NCBI GenBank assembly: GCA_036924855.1
Contig: JBAGRP010000001.1
Span: 5,146,001 to 5,210,000 of the forward strand
DNA length: 64,000 nucleotides
Reading direction: 5' to 3'
Origin: Nitrobacteraceae bacterium AZCC 2146
GTDB lineage: Bacteria; Pseudomonadota; Alphaproteobacteria; Rhizobiales; Xanthobacteraceae
Shown here in pieces: positions 52,284-60,979 of the stretch. Each line of letters begins with the position of its first letter. Position 1 is the first letter of the stretch. The translations under genes and the position numbers were made by a program. The notes beneath the pieces are model-generated. The model had not been told where the DNA came from. It saw only the letters and a list, made by a program, of their open reading frames with translations, and searched no databases.

Positions 52284-52298
52284 TACGATTAAATCGTA
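52284..52298. promoter_or_regulatory. OhrR-type operator 3 (ohr promoter)
   Basis: TACGATTAAATCGTA is a perfect 15-bp palindrome, 38 bp upstream of the ohr start. It closely resembles the AT-rich inverted repeats known to bind OhrR in front of ohr genes, and is the best of the three related sites in this cluster. Confidence 0.8.
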
Positions 52299-52335
52299 CA
52301 TGATAAATAGCAAATCTTTCAGAGAGGAACACGCC

Positions 52336-52752
52336 ATGACCCAACTCGAAAAAGTGCTCTACACAGCCAGGACCCACACCACCGGTGGCCGCGACGGTGC
52401 GTCCCGCAGCTCGGACGGCCGCCTCGACATCAAGCTTTCGTCCCCTGGTTCTGCGGATGCCGGCACCAATCCGGAGCAACTGTTCGCCGCTGGCTGGTCG
52501 GCCTGTTTTGAAGGCGCGTTGGGGCTTGCAGCTCGCAAAAGGAAGATCGCGCTTCCGGCTGAGCTGTTCATCGATGCCGAAGTGGACCTCGGCACAACCG
52601 ACGGCGCTTACTTCCTCCAGGCTCGCCTCAACGTCGGCCTGCCGGGCGTCGAGCGCGACGTCGCCCAGGCCCTGGTGGATGAAGCGCACCAGACCTGCCC
52701 GTATTCCAAACTCACGCGCGGCAATATCAACGTGACGATCAACCTGGTCTGA
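52336..52752 (+). CDS. ohr: organic hydroperoxide resistance protein (OsmC/Ohr family)
   Basis: Ohr is a lipoyl-dependent thiol peroxidase for fatty-acid and other organic hydroperoxides. The 138-residue protein starts at ATG 52336 behind AGAGAGGA. The reactive pair is Cys57 (FAAGWSACFEGAL) and Cys121 (HQTCPYSKLTRGN); Arg19 in the TGGRDG loop and Glu48 complete the site. A frame open 12 codons upstream overlaps the operator region. Regulation by the nearby OhrR is likely. Confidence 0.96.
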   Translation: MTQLEKVLYTARTHTTGGRDGASRSSDGRLDIKLSSPGSADAGTNPEQLFAAGWSACFEGALGLAARKRKIALPAELFIDAEVDLGTTDGAYFLQARLNVGLPGVERDVAQALVDEAHQTCPYSKLTRGNINVTINLV

Positions 52753-52831
52753 GCTGGACCGTGACGGCTCTGGCCTGCCCGTGGTGATCGGGCAGGCCGT
52801 CCCGACGCCCCCTTATCAAGCGGTGCAACCG

Positions 52832-54586
52832 ATGACGCTCTATATCCTCGCTTATGCGGCAGGCCTGCTCACGATCGCATCGCCTTGCATCTTTCCGATC
52901 CTGCCGTTTGTCCTGACACGCGCAGACCAGCCTTTCAGGCGAGGCGGTCTGCCGTTGCTTCTCGGGCTCGCTCTCGCCTTTGCGGCGGTGGCGAGTCTCG
53001 CATCGGTCGCCGGCGGGTGGGCGGTGGACGTCAATCGCCATGGCCGGATCGCCGCCCTTGCCGTGATGACGCTGTTCGGACTGGCGATGCTGTTTCCTGC
53101 CTTGGCGGCGCGCATGATGGCGCCGGTCGTGTCGATCGGGTCCCGCCTGTCGGACTGGGCCGGGCATCGCGTGAACGCCAGCGACGCGACAAGGAACGCG
53201 ACGGCCATCCCGTCGATACTGCTTGGCGTCGCGACAGGATTGCTCTGGGCGCCTTGCGCCGGCCCGGTGCTGGGATTGATCCTGACTGGCGCGGCGCTGC
53301 GCGGTCCCAGCATTGAAACGTCGCTTCTGCTCCTGACCTATGGATTGGGAGCGACAACGTCGCTTGCCGCAGGCTTGCTGTTCGGCGGGCGTCTTCTTGC
53401 GGTCGTCAAGCAGTCGGTGCGATGGAGCGATGGCTTTCGCCACGTCCTCGGTGCGGCCGTCGTGGCGGGCGCTGCGACCATCTGGCTTGGAGCCGATACC
53501 GGCCTTCTCACCCGCCTGTCGTCAGCCGGCACCAACGTTCTCGAACAAGGTCTCATCGTCGCCTTGCGCCAAGCGCCCGTATCCGCGACGGCGCAAGCGG
53601 CCGCGCACGCCGCTCCAGCCTTTGCGCTACCAGCTCCGCTGAGTTCGCTGTTCGATAAGCGGCAGTGGTTGAACGCGCAGCCTCGCCCCGAAGATCTGAG
53701 CGGCAAGGTCGTTCTGGTAAATTTCTGGACCTATTCCTGCATCAACTGCCTGAGGACGCTTCCACACATCCGTTCCTGGGCAGAGAAATACAGGGATCGC
53801 GGCCTCGTCGTCATCGGCGTCCACACACCGGAGTTCGCCTTCGAGAAGAACGTCGCCAATGTGCGCACAGCGTCGGTCTCGCTCGGCGTCGGCTATCCCG
53901 TCGTGATCGACAATGACTTCGCCATCTGGCGGGCGTTCGACAATCAGGCATGGCCGGCGATCTATTTCATCGGTGCCGATGGTCGTGTCCGTCATCATAC
54001 GCTCGGTGAGGGTGGCTACGAACAATCTGAAAAATTGATCCAGCAACTGCTGTCCGAAGCAGGTGGCGCGCCGGTCGTCAAAGATATCACCGGCATCCGC
54101 GCGGAAGGTGCGCAGGCCGCGGCGGATGAACGCAATCTTGGTTCAGCGGAAACCTATATCGGTTACCGGCAAGCCAGCAATTTCGCATCTCCCGGTGGCA
54201 TCAGGGAAGATGTCCCCAGTCTCTATGGCGCAGGACCGGCACTGTCGCTCAACACATGGAGCCTGGCAGGCAATTGGACCGTTGGAGGAGAGTTCGCGAC
54301 GCTGAACAAGGCGCCCGGTGGGATCAGCTACCGGTTTCACGCCCGCGATCTTCACCTCGTCCTGGGCCCTGCCATTCAAGGCCAGCCCGTTCGCTTCCGG
54401 GTCAAGATCGATGGCCAGCCGCCAGGCGCCGACCACGGTTTCGACGTCGATGCGGAAGGATTGGGAAGTGTGCGGGAGAACCGACTCTATCAACTCGTCC
54501 GGCAAGCGGGACCGGTGATGGAGCGCACATTCGAAATCGAATTCCTCGATGCGGGCGTCCAGGCTTACGCCTTCACGTTTGGATAG
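52832..54586 (+). CDS. DipZ-like protein: CcdA/DsbD membrane domain fused to thioredoxin and a C-terminal beta domain
   Basis: A 584-residue inner-membrane thiol-disulfide exchange protein from ATG 52832. The CcdA/DsbD domain (about 1-245) has paired cysteines Cys19 (ASPCIFPILP) and Cys142 (WAPCAGPVLG), which shuttle electrons across the membrane. The periplasmic thioredoxin domain (about 275-420) has Cys303/Cys306 in TYSCINCLRTLP. The last 150 residues are the beta-rich domain seen in DipZ (TYIGYRQASNF start). It may supply reductant to periplasmic proteins. It follows ohr by 79 bp and could belong to the peroxide response. Confidence 0.9.
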   Translation: MTLYILAYAAGLLTIASPCIFPILPFVLTRADQPFRRGGLPLLLGLALAFAAVASLASVAGGWAVDVNRHGRIAALAVMTLFGLAMLFPALAARMMAPVVSIGSRLSDWAGHRVNASDATRNATAIPSILLGVATGLLWAPCAGPVLGLILTGAALRGPSIETSLLLLTYGLGATTSLAAGLLFGGRLLAVVKQSVRWSDGFRHVLGAAVVAGAATIWLGADTGLLTRLSSAGTNVLEQGLIVALRQAPVSATAQAAAHAAPAFALPAPLSSLFDKRQWLNAQPRPEDLSGKVVLVNFWTYSCINCLRTLPHIRSWAEKYRDRGLVVIGVHTPEFAFEKNVANVRTASVSLGVGYPVVIDNDFAIWRAFDNQAWPAIYFIGADGRVRHHTLGEGGYEQSEKLIQQLLSEAGGAPVVKDITGIRAEGAQAAADERNLGSAETYIGYRQASNFASPGGIREDVPSLYGAGPALSLNTWSLAGNWTVGGEFATLNKAPGGISYRFHARDLHLVLGPAIQGQPVRFRVKIDGQPPGADHGFDVDAEGLGSVRENRLYQLVRQAGPVMERTFEIEFLDAGVQAYAFTFG

Positions 54587-54709
54587 GCCGCGGATTCGGC
54601 AGGCGCAATGCTGGCATGTGACGTCCCGGTTGACCGCGTCGGCTATCGCCGTCACGGTGCCGCGCGTTCGCCGCCAGCCATTCCGTTCCTCACGCGAATC
54701 CCCCACCTC

Positions 54710-55609
54710 ATGTTCAGCATTGCCGCGCTCTGGATTCCCTTCACCATCGTTGCCGCCATGGGGCAGGTGGCGCGCAACGCGATGCAGCGGTCGCTGACCG
54801 GGCCGCTCGGCACCTGGGGCGCCACCAATATCCGCTTCCTGTTCGGCTTCCCGTTCTCGCTCGTGTTCTTCGCCATTGTCATCGCCGCGACCGGCGATGC
54901 GATCCCGTGGCCGACGGTGGCGTTCTGGCCATGGCTGCTGCTCGGCGCGCTCAGCCAGATCCTCGCCACCGGGCTGATGCTGGCAGCGATGAACGACCGC
55001 TCCTTCGTGGTCACCACGGCGTATCTGAAGACCGAGGCGATCCAGACCGCGATCTTCGGCTTCGCGTTTCTGGGCGATCATCTGACGATGTTGAAGGTGA
55101 TGGCGATCCTGATCGCCACCGTCGGCGTCGTGGTCACCGCGCTGCGCCCCGGCGCGGTGCGCGACATCGCCAGCGTCCGGCCGACCGTGCTGGGCCTCGT
55201 GGCCGCCGCGGCCTTCGCCTTTTCGGCGGTCGGCTTTCGCGGCGCCATCATCGTGGTGCCCAACGTCTCGTTCGTCACCGCGGCGTCCTACACGTTGGTG
55301 TGGGGCCTGTTCGTGCAGACGCTGGTGCTGACCATTTATCTGCTGGCGCGGGCGCCAAAGGTGCTGAGCAACATCCTCGGCCTGTGGAAGCCCTCAATGC
55401 TCGCCGGCTTCATGGGGGCGGCAGCGTCGCAGTTCTGGTTTCTCGCCTTCGCACTCACCGCCGCTGCCAATGTCCGCACCCTGGCGCTGGTCGAGGTGCT
55501 GTTCGCGCAGGCGGTGGCGTATTATTCGTTCAAGCAGCCGGTGTCGGCGCGCGAACTGTCAGGCATTGTGCTGATCGTAATTGGCGTGGCGCTGCTGGTA
55601 GCGGTTTAG
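54710..55609 (+). CDS. DMT-superfamily (EamA) transporter
   Basis: A 299-residue membrane protein from ATG 54710 with about ten hydrophobic segments in two EamA-like halves. Examples are WIPFTIVAAMGQVARNAMQR at the start, AYLKTEAIQTAIFGFAFLGD near residue 110 and ANVRTLALVEVLFAQAVAYY near residue 255. The frame extends 34 codons upstream without similarity. The substrate is unknown; family members export amino acids, sugars or metabolites. Its stop overlaps the convergent DUF1178 gene by 4 bp. Confidence 0.88.
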   Translation: MFSIAALWIPFTIVAAMGQVARNAMQRSLTGPLGTWGATNIRFLFGFPFSLVFFAIVIAATGDAIPWPTVAFWPWLLLGALSQILATGLMLAAMNDRSFVVTTAYLKTEAIQTAIFGFAFLGDHLTMLKVMAILIATVGVVVTALRPGAVRDIASVRPTVLGLVAAAAFAFSAVGFRGAIIVVPNVSFVTAASYTLVWGLFVQTLVLTIYLLARAPKVLSNILGLWKPSMLAGFMGAAASQFWFLAFALTAAANVRTLALVEVLFAQAVAYYSFKQPVSARELSGIVLIVIGVALLVAV

Positions 55610-56076
55610 TTCCTGTCCCCCGGCAGCACCGGCAGCGGCGTCACTTCGATGCCTTCGTCGATCAGCGAGCGGGCTTCGTCGGGCGAGGCTTCGCCGTAGA
55701 TCGGGCGGTGCTCGATATCGCCGTAATGCATTTTCCGCGCTTCGTCGGGAAACTTCTCGCCGACATTGTCGGCATTCCTGGTGACGTGGTCGCGCAGTTC
55801 CTTGATCTTGGCGCGCAACTCGGCTTCCTGCGCCATCATCAGCGGCGTCGAGTTGCCGGTGCTGACCTCGGTCGAGGTCGAAGGCTCCGGCGCGGCGGCG
55901 CGGTCCTTCTTCTTGCGGCCGATCTGCGGGGCCATGATGGCCTTCTCGACCTTGGTCGAACCGCAAGAGGGGCAGTTCACCAGCTTGCGCTTCACCTGCG
56001 AGTCATAGGCGCCCGAACTCTGAAACCAGCTCTCGAAAGCATGGCCGCGGTCGCAGCGCAGGTTGTAGCGGATCAT
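55606..56076 (-). CDS. DUF1178 family protein
   Basis: A 156-residue protein. The N-terminal region MIRYNLRCDRGHAFESWFQS and CPSCGSTKVEKAIMAP form a zinc-ribbon-like Cys pair set. IGRKKK follows, then a helical C-terminal half (EAELRAKIKELRDHVTRNAD) and DIEHRPIYGEASPDEARSLI. This is the DUF1178 family, of unknown function, normally next to nit and grxC in rhizobiales. Its ATG overlaps the nit stop by 4 bp. Confidence 0.9.
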   Translation of the reverse strand: MIRYNLRCDRGHAFESWFQSSGAYDSQVKRKLVNCPSCGSTKVEKAIMAPQIGRKKKDRAAAPEPSTSTEVSTGNSTPLMMAQEAELRAKIKELRDHVTRNADNVGEKFPDEARKMHYGDIEHRPIYGEASPDEARSLIDEGIEVTPLPVLPGDRN

Positions 56077-56954
56077 GTCGCTTCTCGGACCAGATGCAGA
56101 TATTCCGGGCCAGCCTTGGGGTCGGCGACGCTGAAGCGGCGGCCGTGCTGCAGCGACGGAACGGTCCGGCGCGCCTCGGTCACCTTGGCGGGATCGATCT
56201 TCGCCATGATGAAGCCGGGCTCGATGCCGGTGGCTTCGGCCAGCACCACGCCCCAGGGGTCGATGATCAGCGAATGGCCATACGTCGAGCGCTTGTTCTC
56301 GTGCACGCCGCCTTGCGCCGCGGCGAACACGAAGCAGCCGTTCTCGATGGCGCGGGCGCGCAGCAGCGTGTGCCAGTGCGCCTCGCCGGTCTTCTGGGTG
56401 AAGGCCGAGGGAATGGTGAGGAATGACGCGCCGCTCTCGGCCAGCGCGCGGTACAGCGCGGGGAAGCGAACGTCGTAGCAGATGGTGAGCCCGACGCGGC
56501 CCCATGGCAGGTCGGAGATGACCGCGGTCTCGCCGGGCTGGTAGTTGGCGGATTCGCGATAGGTCTCGCCGTTCGGCAGGTCGATGTCGAACATGTGGAT
56601 CTTGTCGTAGCTTGCCAGCACCTGGCCGTCCGGCCCGATCAGGAACGAGCGGTTGGCGGCGCGCTCCGGCGTCGCCAGCACCGCCAATGATCCGATGTGC
56701 AGATGGATATTCAGCTCGGCGGCGAGCGCGCGATAGGCCTTCAGCGAAAGGTCGTCTTCCTCGGGGCGCAGATGCTCGAACAGTGCCGTGCGGTTCAGCT
56801 GCATCATGTTGCTCACCTCGGGGGTGAGCACGTAATCGGCGCCGGCCAGCGCCGCCTCGCGGATCAGATGGCTGCCCTGCTCCAGGCTCGGCTCCGGCAA
56901 CAGGCCGGTGCGCATCTGCACCATCGCGGCGGTGAAGGTGAGGTCATCGCTCAT
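56073..56954 (-). CDS. carbon-nitrogen hydrolase (Nit family, probable deaminated-glutathione amidase)
   Basis: A 293-residue nitrilase-superfamily amidase. The catalytic triad is Glu46 (LTPEVSNM), Lys118 (YDKIHMFD) and Cys159 (LTICYDVRFP). YDKIHMFDIDLPNGETYRES is typical of the Nit1/NIT branch, which removes deaminated glutathione, a side product of transaminases. The genes grxC-nit-DUF1178 overlap by 4 bp each and form one operon; the glutaredoxin neighbour agrees with a glutathione role. Confidence 0.92.
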   Translation of the reverse strand: MSDDLTFTAAMVQMRTGLLPEPSLEQGSHLIREAALAGADYVLTPEVSNMMQLNRTALFEHLRPEEDDLSLKAYRALAAELNIHLHIGSLAVLATPERAANRSFLIGPDGQVLASYDKIHMFDIDLPNGETYRESANYQPGETAVISDLPWGRVGLTICYDVRFPALYRALAESGASFLTIPSAFTQKTGEAHWHTLLRARAIENGCFVFAAAQGGVHENKRSTYGHSLIIDPWGVVLAEATGIEPGFIMAKIDPAKVTEARRTVPSLQHGRRFSVADPKAGPEYLHLVREAT

Positions 56955-57226
56955 GAAGGGGCCTTTTCACCGGCGAGCATGCCGTCCAGTCTGCCTTCGC
57001 GGTCCAGCGCATAGAGGTCGTCGCAGCCGCCGACATGGCTACCGTCGATGAATATCTGCGGGAAGGTCGAGCCGGCGCCGGCGCGTTCGAACATCTGCTG
57101 GCGGTAGGTCGGGTCGGCGGCGACGTCGAAATGGGTGAAGGCCGCCTTCTTGCGCTGAAGCAGCGAGATGGCGGCGCTGCAATAGCCGCAGCCGGGACGG
57201 GTATAGATTTCGATCGCGGCGGCCAT
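56951..57226 (-). CDS. grxC: glutaredoxin 3
   Basis: A 91-residue class I dithiol glutaredoxin. The active site Cys13-Gly-Tyr-Cys16 lies in YTRPGCGYCSAA, TFPQIFIDG carries the cis-proline, and HVGGCDDLYAL binds glutathione. It reduces protein disulfides and glutathione mixed disulfides in the cytoplasm. It is first of the grxC-nit-DUF1178 operon, 33 bp after comF. Confidence 0.96.
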   Translation of the reverse strand: MAAAIEIYTRPGCGYCSAAISLLQRKKAAFTHFDVAADPTYRQQMFERAGAGSTFPQIFIDGSHVGGCDDLYALDREGRLDGMLAGEKAPS

Positions 57227-57259
57227 GTCAGGGCGCTCCGTTGGAAGAGGGTAGTCTAA

Positions 57260-58069
57260 TTATATGGGAGCCTTGTGGGCGTCCACAACCCGCGCGAAGA
57301 CGAGCACATCGACCTGGGCCGCTTTGGCGCGCAGCAGCGCCCGGGCGCAGGCGTCCACAGTGGCGCCGGAAGTCAGCACATCGTCGATCAGGATGACGCG
57401 ACGGCCGTGGATGTCAGGTCGTTTGTCCTGCGGAACCTTGAATGCACCCTGCACATTTGCTGCGCGCTCGCTCCGCGACAGGCCAATCTGGTGCTCGGTC
57501 GGCCGGATCCGGCGCAGCGCGTCGCGCGAGACCGCTACGCCGCTCTGCTTCTGGATCGCGCGTGCCAGCGCCCCGGACTGGTTGAAACGCCGGCTAAACC
57601 CGCGCCGCCAATGCAATGGCACCGGCACCAGCACGTCGGCCCCCTCAAGCAGTTCCTGCCCGGCGCGCGCCATCCAGCGCCCCATCGCAGGCGCGAGATC
57701 AGTGCGGTCATGGTATTTCAGCTGGTGCACCAGCGTGCGGGCGACATCGTCGTAGCGCACCGCGGCGCGGGCGCGCTGATAGGCCGGCGGATCGGCAATC
57801 GCCTGCATCGACAGGATGCCGGGGCCGGGGTCGTAGACAAAGGGAATCCCGAGCCGGGCGCAGAACGGCGGCGCGATGAACGACAGTTTGGCCCAGCAGT
57901 TGGCGCAGACGCCGTCGCCGGCGACCGGCTCGCGGCAGGCCACGCACAGCGTCGGCAGCGCGATATCCAGCGCCACATGCGCCGCATAATCCCACGCCGT
58001 CCCGCACGCCCGCCACACCCCGCGCATTTGCGAGGCGAGGGACCACGGCGATGTCGCTTCGGCGTCCAT
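57260..58069 (-). CDS. comF: ComF family phosphoribosyltransferase-like protein
   Basis: A 269-residue protein. An N-terminal zinc-finger-like segment (CVACREPVAGDGVCANCWAK) is followed by a phosphoribosyltransferase domain with VPVPLHWRRGFSRRFNQS and the PRPP loop VILIDDVLTSGATVDACARA. In naturally competent bacteria ComF acts in DNA uptake, but it is broadly conserved in non-competent species with an unclear role. It is upstream of grxC on the same strand. Confidence 0.93.
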   Translation of the reverse strand: MDAEATSPWSLASQMRGVWRACGTAWDYAAHVALDIALPTLCVACREPVAGDGVCANCWAKLSFIAPPFCARLGIPFVYDPGPGILSMQAIADPPAYQRARAAVRYDDVARTLVHQLKYHDRTDLAPAMGRWMARAGQELLEGADVLVPVPLHWRRGFSRRFNQSGALARAIQKQSGVAVSRDALRRIRPTEHQIGLSRSERAANVQGAFKVPQDKRPDIHGRRVILIDDVLTSGATVDACARALLRAKAAQVDVLVFARVVDAHKAPI

Positions 58070-58116
58070 GGCGAAAAGCTAGCGCTGGTTTTGCGGACTC
58101 TCAAGCCACAAAGGAA

Positions 58117-58215
58117 CCTCATCCTGAGGAGCCGCGCCTTGGCGCGGCGTCTCGAAGGATGGCGGCTGCACACTCATGGTTCGCGACGGCGCAAGAGCGC
58201 CTCCTCACCATGAGG
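58117..58215. repeat. dispersed palindromic repeat (CCTCATCCTGAGGAG family)
   Basis: CCTCATCCTGAGGAG (58117-58131) and CTCCTCACCATGAGG (58201-58215) are inverted (13 of 15), with GCGCCTTGGCGC and GTCTCGAAGGAT/ATGGTTCGCGAC segments inside. The structure differs from the CGTCATTGCGAG family. It lies in the divergent comF/methyltransferase gap, upstream of both starts. Confidence 0.75.
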
Positions 58216-58259
58216 GCTGCCGGATTGCCAGAGCCCCGAACTTCGGCGTACCAACCGGC

Positions 58260-59108
58260 ATGGCTCCGAACCCCAACGCCGCCCCCATCCTGTTCGACCG
58301 CGCGCTGCTGCGCGCGCGGCAGGATCGTGCGTTGAAGCAGGGTGCGGCGACCTTCCTGCTCGATCGCGTTACCGAGGAGATGGACGAACGCCTGCACGCC
58401 GTATTGCGCACCTTCACCAGCGTCGCGGATATCGCCACGCCGGGCGACGGTCTCCGCGCGGCGCTGGCGGCCCGCGTCGGCACGCTGACTCACATTGCCG
58501 TGCCCGACAACGAGCGCGACGGCCTGGGGCTCGCGCCCGATTCCCTCGATCTCGTCGTCTCCGCGCTGGCGCTGCACTTTGTGAATGATCTGCCCGGTGT
58601 GATGGCGCAGATCAGCCGCGCGTTGAAGCCGGACGGGCTGCTGCTGGCGGCGATGCTCGGCGGCGATACGCTGACCGAGTTGCGGCAGTCTTTTGCGGCG
58701 GCGGAAGCGGAGCTCGAAGGCGGCATCTCGCCGCGCGTCGCCCCCTTCGCCGATCTGCGTGATGTCGGTGCGCTGTTGCAGCGCGCGGGTTTTGCTTTGC
58801 CGGTCACCGATGTCGACCGTGTCGTGGTGCGCTACGACAGTGCCTTCGCGCTGATGCAGGATATCCGGCGCATGGGCGCCACCAATGTGCTGATGGAGCG
58901 CCGCCGCATCCCGTCGCGCCGCGCCACCCTGCTGCGGATGGCGCAGATCTATGCCGAGCGCTTCGCCGACCCGGACGGCCGCATCCGCGCCACCTTCGAT
59001 GTGATCTGGCTGTCCGGATGGGCCCCACATGAAAGCCAGCAGAAGCCGCTGAGACCGGGTTCGGCGAAAGCGAGTCTGGCCGACGCGGTGAAGGGGCTGA
59101 AGCCGTAA
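58260..59108 (+). CDS. SAM-dependent methyltransferase domain protein (NDUFAF5/BioC-like)
   Basis: A 282-residue protein from ATG 58260. It begins with ILFDRALLRARQDRALKQGA and has LDLVVSALALHFVNDLPGVM, ISRALKPDGLLLAAMLGGDT and RRMGATNVLMERRRIPSRRA, the pattern of the alphaproteobacterial relatives of mitochondrial NDUFAF5. The canonical motif I glycine-rich loop is poor (VADIATPGDGLRAAL), so methyltransferase activity is uncertain. NDUFAF5 hydroxylates a complex I subunit instead. Confidence 0.82.
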   Translation: MAPNPNAAPILFDRALLRARQDRALKQGAATFLLDRVTEEMDERLHAVLRTFTSVADIATPGDGLRAALAARVGTLTHIAVPDNERDGLGLAPDSLDLVVSALALHFVNDLPGVMAQISRALKPDGLLLAAMLGGDTLTELRQSFAAAEAELEGGISPRVAPFADLRDVGALLQRAGFALPVTDVDRVVVRYDSAFALMQDIRRMGATNVLMERRRIPSRRATLLRMAQIYAERFADPDGRIRATFDVIWLSGWAPHESQQKPLRPGSAKASLADAVKGLKP

Positions 59109-59112
59109 GGTT

Positions 59113-59227
59113 CGTCATTGCGAGGAGCCCTTGCGACGAAGCAATCCAGCCCTCGCTTGCGGTCTTCTGGATTGCTTCGCTCAGGATAAAATTGGCAAAG
59201 CCAATTTTATCAGAGCTCGCAATGACG
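59113..59227. repeat. dispersed palindromic repeat (CGTCATTGCGAG family), copy 2, with nested AT-rich inverted repeat
   Basis: CGTCATTGCGAG (59113-59124) and CTCGCAATGACG (59216-59227) are exact inverted ends shared with copy 1 at 16225. Inner CGAAGCAATCCAG and CTGGATTGCTTCG also pair. Unlike copy 1, it contains a perfect 12-bp inverted repeat GATAAAATTGGC-AAA-GCCAATTTTATC (59185-59211). It lies between the convergent methyltransferase and mutT genes. Confidence 0.88.
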
Positions 59228-59235
59228 TGGAGAGG

Positions 59236-59634
59236 CTACAGCAGATCGATCAGATGCGGGATCAGCGGAATGTCCGCGGCCGGCATCGGATAGTCGCGCA
59301 GTTTGTTGGCGCGGACCCAGGCGAGTTGCTGGCCTTCGCGCGCCACCGCGAGGCCCTCCCAGCGCCGGCAGATATAGAGCGGCATCAGCAAATGAAAGTC
59401 CTCATAAGCGTGGCTGGCGAAGGTCAGCGGCGCCAGACAGGCTTCCTTGACGGTGATGCCGATCTCCTCGTGCAATTCGCGGATCAGCGCCGCCTCCGGC
59501 CGCTCGCCCGCTTCCAGCTTGCCGCCGGGAAATTCCCACAGGCCGGCCAGCGTCTTGCCCTCCGGCCGCTGCGTGATCAGCACGCGGCCGTCGGCATCGA
59601 CCAGTGCGCAGGCGACGACGAGAACGAGTTTCAC
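59236..59634 (-). CDS. mutT: 8-oxo-dGTP diphosphatase (MutT-type Nudix hydrolase)
   Basis: Removes oxidised dGTP from the nucleotide pool to prevent transversions. The 132-residue protein has the MutT start [20 protein letters not shown] and the Nudix box [24 protein letters not shown] preceded by LWEFPG. Length and motif spacing match MutT. The start overlaps the argJ stop by 4 bp, so it is translationally coupled to argJ, a common pairing in rhizobiales. Confidence 0.95.
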   Translation of the reverse strand: MKLVLVVACALVDADGRVLITQRPEGKTLAGLWEFPGGKLEAGERPEAALIRELHEEIGITVKEACLAPLTFASHAYEDFHLLMPLYICRRWEGLAVAREGQQLAWVRANKLRDYPMPAADIPLIPHLIDLL

Positions 59635-60872
59635 GACCGGTAGTCGCCGTTGATGGCGATGTATTCCTTGGTGAGGTCGCAGGTCAGCACGCGGTCGCGG
59701 CCTTTGCCGAGACCGAGTGCGACCTTGATCTGGATCGTCGGATTCTTCATCGCCTTCGAGACATCCTTCTCGTCATAGGACGGATCGCGCGCACCACTTT
59801 TCGCGACGCGAATGCCGTTGAACGAGATCGAAAGCTTGTCGCGATCGGCGGGCTCGCCGGCCTTGCCGACCGCCATCACCACGCGGCCCCAATTGGCGTC
59901 CTCGCCGGCGACAGCGGTTTTCACCAGCGGCGAATTGGCGATCGACATGGCGATCTTGCGCGCCGAGGTCTTCGAGGTCGCGCCCTCGACGATGATCTCG
60001 ATCAGCTTGCGGGCGCCTTCGCCATCGCGCGCCACCTGCTCGGCGAGATCGGCGAGCAGGGTCTGCAGCGCCTTCACGAACGGCTTCAGCCGGACGTCGC
60101 CGGCCTTGGTGATCTTCGGCGCGCCCTGCGCTGAGGCTGCGCCGGTGGCGAACATCATCAGCGTGTCGGAGGTCGAGGTGTCGCCGTCGACGGTGATGGC
60201 GTTGAAGGTGTCGGTGACGCCGGCCTTGAGCAGCGCCTGCAGCGCGGGCGCTGAAATCGGCGCGTCGGTGAAGATGAAGGCCAGCATGGTCGCCATGTCC
60301 GGCGCGATCATGCCGGAGCCCTTGGCCATGCCGTTGATGGTGACTTTCGCCTTGCCGAGCTTCACCGTCGCGGTGGCGACCTTGGGAAAGGTGTCGGTGG
60401 TCATGATTGCCCGCGCGGCATCCATCCAGCCATCGGGCGTGGCGCTGTCCGCCAGCGTGCCGAGCACACCGTCGAACCTGCTGGCGTCGAGCGGTTCGCC
60501 GATCACGCCGGTGGAGGCGAGGAAAACATCATCCGGCTTGCAGCCGACCGCCTTCGCCGCGATATCGCCGGTCAGCTTGGTCGACTGCCGGCCGTTCTTG
60601 CCGGTGAAGGCGTTGGCATTGCCGGAATTGACGACCAGCGCGCGGGCTTGCCCGCCTTTGAGCTTGGCGCGGCACCATTCCACCGGGGCGGACGGGCATT
60701 TCGAGGTGGTGAAGACGCCGGCCGCTGTGGTGCCCTTGTCCATCACCGCCAGCAGCACGTCGGTGCGGCCCTTGTAGCGGATGCCGGCCGCGGCGGTCGC
60801 CAGGCGGACGCCGGCGATTTCGGGCATGTCGGGAACGTAAGTGGGGGCGAGCGGGGAGACGGGAAGGACCAT
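59631..60872 (-). CDS. argJ: glutamate N-acetyltransferase/amino-acid acetyltransferase
   Basis: Bifunctional ArgJ recycles the acetyl group from N-acetylornithine to glutamate and may also use acetyl-CoA in arginine synthesis. The 413-residue precursor self-cleaves; the site is in [20 protein letters not shown], before the Thr of ATML, which becomes the nucleophile. [17 protein letters not shown] ([16 protein letters not shown]) and [18 protein letters not shown] are family signatures. mutT follows by overlap. Confidence 0.97.
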   Translation of the reverse strand: MVLPVSPLAPTYVPDMPEIAGVRLATAAAGIRYKGRTDVLLAVMDKGTTAAGVFTTSKCPSAPVEWCRAKLKGGQARALVVNSGNANAFTGKNGRQSTKLTGDIAAKAVGCKPDDVFLASTGVIGEPLDASRFDGVLGTLADSATPDGWMDAARAIMTTDTFPKVATATVKLGKAKVTINGMAKGSGMIAPDMATMLAFIFTDAPISAPALQALLKAGVTDTFNAITVDGDTSTSDTLMMFATGAASAQGAPKITKAGDVRLKPFVKALQTLLADLAEQVARDGEGARKLIEIIVEGATSKTSARKIAMSIANSPLVKTAVAGEDANWGRVVMAVGKAGEPADRDKLSISFNGIRVAKSGARDPSYDEKDVSKAMKNPTIQIKVALGLGKGRDRVLTCDLTKEYIAINGDYRS

Positions 60873-60979
60873 GAGCGCTTTCAGCTTTCGTAAAAAGATG
60901 AGGCGCTCTGTAACACCTCTGCCGCGGCAGCGGGAGAGGTGATCGATGTCATGTCGCTGTCACGCGTGGTGCGGCGGTG

